Shown: in pieces, positions 1 to 5,103 of the stretch
Layout: each line of letters opens with the position of its first letter
Numbering within the stretch: position 1 is the stretch's first letter
DNA from: an uncultured Clostridium sp.
GTDB lineage: Bacteria > Bacillota_A > Clostridia > TANB77 > CAG-508
Direction: 5' to 3'
NCBI GenBank assembly: GCA_946491915.1
Contig: CAMLYR010000094.1
Coordinates: forward strand, 1 to 5,674
DNA: 5,674 bases
Notes under the pieces: generated by a model
Databases searched by the model: none
Seen by the model: the letters and a program-made list of their open reading frames with translations, nothing else
Told to the model about the DNA's origin: nothing
Position numbers and translations under genes: made by a program

Positions 1-161
1 TTATAAGCAGTAATTGGTGCACCCATTCTTTCTGGTCCATATTCAGGAAAACCTTGAATATATTTACCAGTGTTAAAAGCAGCATCTGCAAGTAAAAGGG
101 AAGCTGTTTTTGCACCTTGACCGCCTCTACCATGCCATCTGATTTCAATTAAATCCTTCAT
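1..161 (-). CDS. porC: 2-oxoacid (probably pyruvate):ferredoxin oxidoreductase, gamma subunit, 5' part only
   Basis: The gene runs off the left edge of the window; 53 codons are visible from the ATG at 161-159. The protein begins [20 protein letters not shown]. The glycine-rich GRGGQG motif (residues 11-16) and the [11 protein letters not shown] segment (residues 39-49) are hallmarks of the gamma subunit of pyruvate/2-ketoacid:ferredoxin oxidoreductases. These are cytoplasmic CoA-dependent enzymes of anaerobes that convert pyruvate to acetyl-CoA, CO2 and reduced ferredoxin. Family members are usually about 180-190 residues, so roughly two thirds of the gene lies outside. A strong AAAGGAGGG ribosome site at 180-172 sits 9 nt from the ATG and fixes the start. 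A separate gamma subunit implies the split multi-subunit enzyme rather than the fused clostridial PFOR. The delta, alpha and beta genes would be expected further left. The fragment cannot distinguish pyruvate from 2-oxoisovalerate or 2-oxoglutarate as substrate. Confidence 0.9.
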   Translation of the reverse strand, partial: MKDLIEIRWHGRGGQGAKTASLLLADAAFNTGKYIQGFPEYGPERMGAPITAY

Positions 162-198
162 AAAATGATTTCCCTCCTTTAAAAAATCAAAATTAACA

Positions 199-272
199 TA
201 GTAATTGCCATTTTAAAACAATTTCTAAAAATCACTATGATGCAAAAATAAAATGAAATGATGCAATTACTA
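199..272 (-). repeat. Inverted repeat in the leader of the oxidoreductase gene
   Basis: The arms TAGTAATTGC (199-208) and GCAATTACTA (263-272) are perfect 10-bp complements separated by 54 nt. The interval also holds a 9-nt direct repeat ATGATGCAA at 237-245 and 258-266. The structure lies within the predicted untranslated leader, downstream of the start point near 285 and upstream of the ribosome site at 180-172. It does not cover the ribosome site. It could be a leader RNA fold or a DNA site, but in such AT-rich sequence chance is a fair alternative. Confidence 0.35.
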
Positions 273-291
273 CTGTTAAAATCTAATTAAA

Positions 292-320
292 AGTATATTC
301 TTAAATAAAGGAGATGTCAA
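292..320 (-). promoter_or_regulatory. Sigma-A promoter of the oxidoreductase gamma gene
   Basis: Read on the minus strand, a perfect TTGACA (-35, positions 320-315) is followed after 17 nt by TATACT (-10, positions 297-292). Transcription would start near 285, giving a 5' leader of about 120 nt before the ATG at 161. This is the best-matched promoter in the window and suggests strong constitutive expression. Confidence 0.75.
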
Positions 321-460
321 GAAAAACGAAAAGATTTGACCACATAACCAAAGAACATTTTACCAGAAGCATAATCAAAAGCGGTTAAAGAGCTGATAAG
401 ATTAATATAAGTCGAAAAATATCAAATTCTGTCGCACGATTTTCCTTGTATTTTATATAG
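314..460 (+). pseudogene. Possible relic of a small unidentified gene, interrupted by stops
   Basis: One plus-strand frame reads, from the ATG at 314, 24 codons beginning MSRKTKRFDHITKEHF and ends at TAA (386-388). The same frame then continues with RADKINISRKISNSVARF to TAG (458-460) and further to TAG (491-493). The peptides have normal, basic, protein-like composition. The stretch coincides with the segment of higher GC, and its codons (GAC, CAC, ACC, AGC) are unlike the flanking AT-rich DNA. An AAGGAG lies at 308-313 but abuts the ATG with no spacer, so it is a poor ribosome site for that start. I do not recognise the family. It may be a decayed gene end, or non-coding DNA that happens to be open. 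The oxidoreductase -35 box overlaps its left end on the other strand. Confidence 0.25.
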
Positions 461-475
461 GCATATGATATAAAA
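451..475. repeat. Small inverted repeat
   Basis: TTTTATAT (451-458) and ATATAAAA (468-475) form perfect 8-bp arms around a 9-nt loop. There is no GC in the arms and no T-tract that would make it a terminator for a visible gene. Its role is unknown and chance is likely. Confidence 0.25.
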
Positions 476-508
476 TCTGTAGTTAGAAATTAGTCATCTT
501 TGAATAAA

Positions 509-557
509 AATATTTCACAATATTAAACTTTTAATCAATTAAATTGTTTCAAATATT
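509..557. repeat. Interrupted inverted repeat in the intergenic region
   Basis: The outer arms AATATTT (509-515) and AAATATT (551-557) pair, and so do the inner arms ACAAT (517-521) and ATTGT (543-547). A 1x3 internal loop separates them. Inside, ATTAA (522-526) and TTAAT (531-535) can form a further stem. This totals 12 pairs plus an internal 5-bp hairpin. The region is about 16% GC, so such matches are partly expected by chance. Confidence 0.25.
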
Positions 558-751
558 CCTAAAAAATTCATACTAATTTATTTCAATATTCTTATTTTAA
601 ATTAAGCAGTTATTTCTAAAGTAAATCCAAATAAAATACAAAGTCTATTTTATATCTATTGATTTTATTCTTATTATGTTTGTTTCCTATATTTGTTTCC
701 ATACAAAACAATTAAAATAAACTAACAAATAAAACTTAATTTAAAAAAGTA

Positions 752-780
752 TTGATACCTAACTAATAATTTGTTAAAAT
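752..780 (+). promoter_or_regulatory. Candidate promoter of rpn, overlapping its ribosome-site region
   Basis: TTGATA (752-757), a 17-nt spacer and TAAAAT (775-780) with an upstream TG at 772-773 form a good extended -10 promoter. The predicted start, near 786-788, would fall after the GGAGG at 781-785 and only about 6 nt before the ATG at 793. The transcript would then lack the ribosome site. Either this promoter is not the one used or the mRNA is nearly leaderless. Confidence 0.4.
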
Positions 781-792
781 GGAGGTAGATGT

Positions 793-1686
793 ATGGAAGA
801 TATCACAGATTTTATTAAGAATACGAAAGAAAGATTAGATTTAAAAAATGATTATGTATTTAAAAGGATTTTTGGTAAGCCAGAAAATAACCAAGAATTA
901 AAAGAACTGCTGGAAGCAATACTAAATATAGAAATTAAAAAAGTGGAAGTAAAAAATCCAGAGATTACAAAAGATTATGCAGATGAAAAGTTAGGAGTAT
1001 TAGATATAAGAGCACAAATCAATGAAGATGCTATGATTGATATTGAGATGCAGGTAGCCAATGTAAAAACAATGGTGAATAGAAACATAGCATATACCTC
1101 AAGATTAATAGCAGAAGATAGCAGAGCAGGAGCAACATACGAAGGTTTAAAAAAGTTTATCAGTATCACGATATTAGGAGAGAATTTATTAGAAAGAAAT
1201 ACATATCATAGTGTAGTACACTTGAAGTTTGAGAATATAGAAAAAAACAAGCAAGTGAATATGGGATATGTAAAAGAACAAGAAATATTAACAGATAGAA
1301 TAGAAATACACTATATAGAATTAAAAAAGTTCTTAAAGAAAAATCCGGAAATGAATGATAAATTAGAACAGTGGTTGTGGCTGTTAATAGGGGAGGAGGA
1401 AAAAGTAAAGATGGCAAGTAAGAAAAATAAAACAATTGAAAAGGTAGTAGAAGATTTAGATGAAATGAGTGCAGATGAAAATGAAAGACTAGAAGCATAT
1501 AAAAGGAAATTAGCAATATGGGATTATAATGTCAATATACATGAGGCAAAAAAAGAAGGAATACAACAGGGCCTACAAGAAGAAAAGAAAAAAATAGCAC
1601 AAAATTTAAAGAGAAAAGGAATTGATATAGGGACAATTGCTGAAGTAACAGGATTAAGTAAAGAAGAAATTCAAAATTTGAGTTGA
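793..1686 (+). CDS. Rpn family recombination-promoting nuclease / PD-(D/E)XK transposase-like protein
   Basis: This 297-residue protein belongs to the Rpn / PDDEXK_2 family, which act as Mg-dependent DNA endonucleases. E. coli RpnA-E promote RecA-independent recombination, and some have been tied to phage defence. The N-terminus carries the family's opening block (LKNDYVFKRIFG, residues 17-28). The nuclease core has VLD with D71, then IDIEMQ with D83, E85 and Q87, the D...ExQ form of the PD-(D/E)XK site, so it looks intact. NIAYTSRLI (98-106) continues the core. The C-terminus is a charged helix followed by the usual family tail (RKGIDIGTIAEVTGLSKEEIQNL). The GGAGG at 781-785, 7 nt before the ATG, supports the start. 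The gene stands alone and is closed by a hairpin terminator. No terminal inverted repeats or target duplications are evident, so it is not an obvious insertion sequence. An internal start at 1411 is described separately. Confidence 0.88.
   Translation: MEDITDFIKNTKERLDLKNDYVFKRIFGKPENNQELKELLEAILNIEIKKVEVKNPEITKDYADEKLGVLDIRAQINEDAMIDIEMQVANVKTMVNRNIAYTSRLIAEDSRAGATYEGLKKFISITILGENLLERNTYHSVVHLKFENIEKNKQVNMGYVKEQEILTDRIEIHYIELKKFLKKNPEMNDKLEQWLWLLIGEEEKVKMASKKNKTIEKVVEDLDEMSADENERLEAYKRKLAIWDYNVNIHEAKKEGIQQGLQEEKKKIAQNLKRKGIDIGTIAEVTGLSKEEIQNLS
1411..1686 (+). CDS. Possible internal in-frame small protein from the 3' end of rpn (RpnS-like)
   Basis: An in-frame ATG at 1411 (Met207 of the full protein) would give a 91-residue C-terminal protein lacking the nuclease core. 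It starts 11 nt after a strong AGGAGG at 1394-1399. That run is made by two adjacent GAG glutamate codons in a gene where most glutamates are GAA (about 33 GAA to 7 GAG by my count). The protein would begin MASKKNKTIEK and contain the charged helix and the GLSKEEI tail. In E. coli, rpn genes are known to make a small C-terminal protein (RpnS) from within the gene that blocks the toxicity of the full-length nuclease; this layout matches. A possible internal promoter is TTAACA at 1288-1293 with TATATA at 1312-1317 (18-nt spacing), but the -10 is weak. The 11-nt spacing is longer than ideal. This is inference from position and ribosome-site strength. Confidence 0.4.
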   Translation: MASKKNKTIEKVVEDLDEMSADENERLEAYKRKLAIWDYNVNIHEAKKEGIQQGLQEEKKKIAQNLKRKGIDIGTIAEVTGLSKEEIQNLS

Positions 1687-1750
1687 TGCAATTAGTTTTT
1701 AATCGTTTGAATGAAAAAATAAAAATATGTTTATTGATAGAATAAAAGTG

Positions 1751-1803
1751 AAGTGCACCAAAAATATTAGACAAAAATCTAATATTTTGAGGTGTACTTT
1801 TTT
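1751..1803 (+). terminator. Rho-independent terminator after rpn
   Basis: The lower stem AAGTGCACC (1751-1759) pairs with GGTGTACTT (1791-1799) through 9 pairs including one G-U. A 1x2 internal bulge follows. The upper stem AAAATATTAGA (1761-1771) then pairs with TCTAATATTTT (1778-1788) for 11 pairs, closed by a 6-nt loop. A run of six T (1798-1803) follows on the plus strand. The position 64 bases after the rpn stop fits termination of rpn before the cca promoter. Confidence 0.85.
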
Positions 1804-1845
1804 AGTATAGAGATTAAAAAAAATACCATAAAATTTATTAAAAAA

Positions 1846-1874
1846 TTGAAAAAAGTGCACACTATTTATATAAT
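1846..1874 (+). promoter_or_regulatory. Sigma-A promoter of cca
   Basis: TTGAAA (1846-1851), 17 nt and a perfect TATAAT (1869-1874) lie just ahead of the gene, with a start near 1881 and a leader of about 22 nt. The spacer holds the palindrome GTGCAC (1855-1860) within AAGTGCAC, an 8-mer also present in the left arm of the preceding terminator (1751-1758). The -10 lies within ACTATT...AATAGT (1861-1877), a 6-bp inverted repeat. Whether either is an operator cannot be told from the sequence. Confidence 0.72.
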
Positions 1875-1902
1875 AGTAAAAAATAAGTAAAGGAAACAGT
1901 CA

Positions 1903-3186
1903 ATGCAAGAAAAAATAAATAAAATATCAAATAAAGAAAATCAAATCATTGAAATCGCTAAAGAAATCGAAAAAGCAGGTGGCAAGCTTTATCTAGTTGG
2001 TGGAGCAATAAGAAACCATTTGCTGAATTTGCCAATAACAGATGAAGACTATTGCGTAACAGGTTTAACACAAAAAGAATTTGAACAATTATTTCCACAA
2101 GCTAAAATACAAGGCAAAGATTTTCCCGTATATATTTTAAATGGAAAAGAATTTGCTTTAGCAAGAAAAGAAAGAAAAAGCGGAATAGGACATAAACAAT
2201 TTGAAATTTTAACAGATAAATCCATTACCATAGAAGAAGATTTAGCCAGAAGAGATATTACGATTAATAGCATAGCTCAAGATGTATTAACAAAAGAAAT
2301 TATAGATCCATTTCATGGAAGAGAAGATATACAAAATAAAATCATTAGAAAAACAACAGGTGCTTTTGCAGAAGACCCATTAAGGGTATATAGAGTAGCC
2401 AGATTTGCATCTAGCTTGGATTTTGAAGTAGAGAAAAATACACTAAATGCAATGACGAAACTAAAAGAAGAATTAAAAACGCTTTCTAAAGAAAGAGTTT
2501 TTACAGAATTGAAAAAAGCCCTTTCCACCAATCATCCTTCTCAATTTTTTGAAGTACTAAAACAGGCTAATGTACTAGAAGTTCATTTTCAAGAAGTAAG
2601 TAACTTAATTGGAAAAGTGCAACCAGAAGAACATCATCCTAAAGGAGATAGTTATGCACATACCATGATTGTTTTGGATAATAGTGTTAAACTAACCAAT
2701 AATTTAGCAATCCGATTTAGCTGTTTAGTACATGATTTAGGAAAGGGAAATACACCAAATGAAATATTACCACATCATTATGGGCATGAAGCTAGAGGAG
2801 CTCCTTTAGTCAATCAATTCGGAAATCGTATTGGAATTCCAAAGGAATGGTTAAAATGTGGAAAAACAGCATGTAAGTGGCATATGAAAGCTGGTATTTT
2901 TGAGCAAATGAGTGCCAAGAAAAAAGTAGAACTAATTGAAAATGTTGCTAATTCTTCATTAGGTCTAGAAGGGTTAAAAATAGTGGTGGCATGTGATAAA
3001 TCAAGAGAAGGAAAAGACTTACAAGAACAATTAGAAAGTATTACTTTTGCTAAAGTAGGAAAATCATGTATTGAAGAAATTAATGGAGAATTTATCCAAA
3101 AAAAATATCCTACAGTACAAGGAGAAGAATTCGGAAAAAGGTTATATGAAGAAAGAGTAAAATGGATGAAATTGATTGACAAATAA
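1903..3186 (+). CDS. cca: CCA-adding tRNA nucleotidyltransferase with HD domain
   Basis: This cytoplasmic enzyme builds or repairs the 3' CCA end of tRNAs from CTP and ATP without a template. The 427-residue protein has the class II signatures in order. LVGGAIRNHLL (31-41) is the phosphate-binding GG-x-x-R motif and DED at 47-49 supplies the metal-binding aspartates. RRDITINSIA (116-125) and EDPLRVYRVARF (157-168) are the base-selecting and neck motifs, and SKERVFTEL (195-203) carries the ERxxxE element. An HD phosphohydrolase domain follows, with H253, VHDLGKGNTP (H277, D278), LPHHYGHE (289-296) and a late D365. The HD layout and overall length resemble the multifunctional E. coli enzyme (412 residues), whose HD domain has phosphatase and phosphodiesterase activity. 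A modest AAGGA at 1890-1894, 8 nt before the ATG, supports the start. The gene has its own promoter; no clear terminator follows it. Confidence 0.93.
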   Translation: MQEKINKISNKENQIIEIAKEIEKAGGKLYLVGGAIRNHLLNLPITDEDYCVTGLTQKEFEQLFPQAKIQGKDFPVYILNGKEFALARKERKSGIGHKQFEILTDKSITIEEDLARRDITINSIAQDVLTKEIIDPFHGREDIQNKIIRKTTGAFAEDPLRVYRVARFASSLDFEVEKNTLNAMTKLKEELKTLSKERVFTELKKALSTNHPSQFFEVLKQANVLEVHFQEVSNLIGKVQPEEHHPKGDSYAHTMIVLDNSVKLTNNLAIRFSCLVHDLGKGNTPNEILPHHYGHEARGAPLVNQFGNRIGIPKEWLKCGKTACKWHMKAGIFEQMSAKKKVELIENVANSSLGLEGLKIVVACDKSREGKDLQEQLESITFAKVGKSCIEEINGEFIQKKYPTVQGEEFGKRLYEERVKWMKLIDK

Positions 3187-3228
3187 TAGGTTTTCCATTA
3201 TGATAAAGATATAAATATGACGGAAATT

Positions 3229-3236
3229 TGTATAAT
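3229..3236 (+). promoter_or_regulatory. Candidate promoter -10 of the lectin-like surface protein gene
   Basis: A perfect TATAAT (3231-3236) is immediately preceded by TG (3229-3230). No good -35 is found at 16-18 nt upstream, where GATATA (3208-3213) is the 17-nt option. If used, the start would be near 3243 and the leader about 79 nt. A weak -35 could point to an activator, or the gene may also be read from cca, since no terminator separates them. Confidence 0.4.
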
Positions 3237-3321
3237 GAAATAAAAAGGATAATTCATAAAATATAAAAATAAGAAGGATATTGTAGCCAATAAGACGATT
3301 TGGAAATTATTTGGAGGAAAA

Positions 3322-4797
3322 ATGCAAATGAAAAATTTTTTTAAAAATAGTAAAGGTTCTATGGCAGTTTATGTAACTGTAACAATATTATGCTTTATGA
3401 TTATTTTGGTAGGCATTTTCTCTATCACTGCATCTATACGAAAAAATCAATTAAGAACTTTACCGAAAATTAAAGAAGCATATGAACAAGATTTAGACAA
3501 TATAGACGAAATTTATGAGGAACAAGAAAGTATAAGAAATTTAGAAGGTGGAAATTTTAATACTTTAAAAGGTGTAAATACTCCAGATTTAGCAAATGGA
3601 GCTTTAACTCCAATAGTATGGGATGAAACAGCTAATAATGGACAAGGTGCATGGAAACAAACAACCAAGGATGATGTCAATTGGTATAATTATAATGTAA
3701 CAAATAAACAATGGGCAAATGCAGTAATAAATGGAACATTTAATAATGATGGAACATTAAATGAAGATGCAACAGGTTATAGTATGTTTGTATGGATACC
3801 AAGGTTTGCTTATCAAATTAGTAATAATTATCATAATGGAGGAAGTGGAGTTTCAGGAACAATTAATATCAAGTTTATGAAAGGAACTACTAATGAAGCA
3901 GCAGATGGAACTACAACATGGGATAATAGTAGTGGAGAGGGAAATTGGAATATCCATCCAGCTTTTCAATATAATGGAACAAAAACAGGAATGTGGGTAG
4001 CAAAATTTGAAGCAAGTCATACAGGTTGTACAACAGATGTAAGCACAGGACAAACAGATACAAATACAGCAACAGAGTTAACATTACAAGTAAAAGCAGG
4101 AGTGACAAGCTGGAGATATATTCAAATAAGTAATATATTTGATGTATGTAAAAATTATAGGAGTGATTTAGGAAGTCATTTGATAAAAAATAGTGAATGG
4201 GGAGCAATATCATACTTAAGCAAAAGTAGTTATGGAATTAATGGAGAAATCACAATCAATAATAGTAGCAGTTACATTACAGGTTCAGCAGGAGAAAGTG
4301 TAAGTGCAGGAAGTGATGCAGGAACGACAAATGATTATACAAGTAGTCAGGGAGTAAAAGCAAGTACAACAGGAACAATCTATGGAATCTATGATATGAG
4401 TGGAGGGGCTTGGGAATATGTATCAGCATATATAAATAATAGCAATGCAAATTTAAATACATATGGAAGTAGTCTAATAAGTGAAACTAGAAGCTATATG
4501 AAAGATATTTATAATAAAGGAAATAAAGATACAAGAGAAGAGAATTATATAGCAAATAGCCATGTATATGGAGATGCAATATATGAAACATCTAGTGGTA
4601 TATATAATGAAGAAGGTAACTCTGATAGTCAATCATGGTATGAAGATTATTCTAATTTTCCTTATTCTAATAATTTATTTTTCCATCGTGGAGGAGGCTA
4701 TAGCGTTAATTCAGGCGCAGGTTTATTTTTCTTTAGCAGTGCTAGTGGCATTGCAAATAATAATCGTGGCTTTAGACTCGTACTTATTTTACCATAA
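3322..4797 (+). CDS. Membrane-anchored pilin-like surface protein with C-terminal FGE/C-type-lectin-like domain; possible DGR target
   Basis: This is a 491-residue, Asn/Ser/Gly/Thr-rich protein. A short basic N-terminus (KNFFKNSKG, 4-12) precedes one hydrophobic segment at about 14-39, predicted N-in/C-out. A charged, probably coiled-coil stretch follows (about 46-75). The anchor recalls pilin or TadE-like proteins but lacks the glutamate typical of both. The rest resembles the formylglycine-generating-enzyme branch of the C-type-lectin fold: FVWIPRFAY (156-164), MWVAKFE (224-230), IYDMSGGAWEYV (356-367), HRGGGY (455-460) and the closing NRGFRLV (481-487). The only cysteines outside the membrane segment are C236 and C276, and the catalytic cysteines of true FGE are absent. 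A binding or display role is therefore more likely than catalysis. The RGGGY-to-GFRLV end is where DGR target proteins vary. The GGAGG at 3313-3317 lies 4 nt from this ATG and 10 nt from a second ATG at 3328, so either could be the start. The ligand is unknown. Confidence 0.8.
   Translation: MQMKNFFKNSKGSMAVYVTVTILCFMIILVGIFSITASIRKNQLRTLPKIKEAYEQDLDNIDEIYEEQESIRNLEGGNFNTLKGVNTPDLANGALTPIVWDETANNGQGAWKQTTKDDVNWYNYNVTNKQWANAVINGTFNNDGTLNEDATGYSMFVWIPRFAYQISNNYHNGGSGVSGTINIKFMKGTTNEAADGTTTWDNSSGEGNWNIHPAFQYNGTKTGMWVAKFEASHTGCTTDVSTGQTDTNTATELTLQVKAGVTSWRYIQISNIFDVCKNYRSDLGSHLIKNSEWGAISYLSKSSYGINGEITINNSSSYITGSAGESVSAGSDAGTTNDYTSSQGVKASTTGTIYGIYDMSGGAWEYVSAYINNSNANLNTYGSSLISETRSYMKDIYNKGNKDTREENYIANSHVYGDAIYETSSGIYNEEGNSDSQSWYEDYSNFPYSNNLFFHRGGGYSVNSGAGLFFFSSASGIANNNRGFRLVLILP
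4687..4794 (+). other. Variable-region-like 3' segment of the surface protein gene
   Basis: This segment encodes residues 456-491 (RGGGY to the C-terminus), the same position and bounds as variable regions of diversity-generating retroelement targets with the C-type-lectin fold. By hand count, GC is about 40% (45 of 114 bases for 4684-4797), clearly higher than the preceding part of the gene. It holds both CGT arginine codons found in the gene and four GGC glycine codons, whereas upstream arginine is mainly AGA and glycine mainly GGA. No matching template repeat or reverse transcriptase gene lies in the window. The call rests on fold position and composition only. Confidence 0.4.
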
Positions 4798-4883
4798 TTG
4801 AGAATGCACAGAATTTTTAAAATAAATGAAGACATCTAAATGGCTAAAACAAGAATGAATATTTAAATATCAATATAAATTTC

Positions 4884-4920
4884 AATGGTAATATAAATTA
4901 TATATTGCCATTTTCTTTTT
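4884..4920 (+). terminator. Rho-independent terminator after the surface protein gene
   Basis: AATGGTAATATA (4884-4895) pairs with TATATTGCCATT (4901-4912) through 12 pairs including one U-G, around a 5-nt loop. The tract TTTTCTTTTT (4911-4920) follows. It lies 86 bases after the stop codon and insulates minD from upstream transcription. Confidence 0.82.
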
Positions 4921-5008
4921 CTGATTAAAAAATATATTATATTTTTTTAGTATTATTATTAAAAATATTTATAAACTAAAAACTTTTATGCTTTTTCTTA
5001 TTTCCACA

Positions 5009-5037
5009 TTGATTTTTTCGGTTTTTTCGTATATAAT
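5009..5037 (+). promoter_or_regulatory. Sigma-A promoter of minD
   Basis: TTGATT (5009-5014), 17 nt and a perfect TATAAT (5032-5037) are followed by a predicted start near 5044. The leader is about 60 nt and contains the AAGGAGG at 5090-5096. With a terminator just upstream, this is probably the sole nearby promoter for minD and whatever follows it. Confidence 0.75.
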
Positions 5038-5103
5038 AAAGAAGTTAAATATTGCATTTTTATAGAAAAAACAAACATACCCAAAATTTAAGGAGGAAAA
5101 AAC

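Larger units (their letters stand above)
181..792. other. Long AT-rich intergenic region with a higher-GC segment
   Basis: These 612 bases separate the divergent oxidoreductase and rpn genes. By hand count, GC is about 19% at 181-300, about 29% at 301-480 and about 16% at 481-780. The left part holds the oxidoreductase leader and promoter, and the middle holds a possible gene relic. The right part is nearly featureless apart from AT-rich inverted repeats and a 9-nt direct repeat TTTGTTTCC (679-687 and 692-700). No tRNA, CRISPR array or recognisable riboswitch was seen. Confidence 0.6.

Noticed and set aside
410..436. Two near-matches to the Spo0A box (AGTCGAA at 410-416 and TGTCGCA at 430-436), 20 bp apart
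   Set aside because: Each has one mismatch, and they are far from the rpn promoter and about 90 bp behind the por -35. They also fall in the segment that may be decayed coding sequence.
793..1803. rpn as an insertion sequence, given the 'transposase' label of the family
   Set aside because: No terminal inverted repeats or flanking duplications were seen around the gene, and Rpn proteins are usually stand-alone nucleases.
3255..3263. CATAAAATA, resembling a sporulation sigma-E/K -10 element ahead of the surface protein gene
   Set aside because: No matching -35 element was found at the required spacing, and such strings are common in AT-rich DNA.
3322..4797. Surface protein as an active formylglycine-generating enzyme
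   Set aside because: The active-site cysteines and the surrounding Arg/Cys-rich motif of FGE are absent near the C-terminus; only the fold-type motifs remain.
4562..4801. Overlapping 79-codon plus-strand reading frame inside the surface protein gene
   Set aside because: It is out of frame with a well-supported gene, has no convincing ribosome site and shows a hydrophobic, low-complexity composition typical of a shadow frame.
4927..4947. Perfect AT-only palindrome (10-bp arms) followed by T residues after the surface-protein terminator
   Set aside because: It has no GC pairs and only one central base, so it is a weak hairpin; a much better terminator lies just upstream at 4884-4920.
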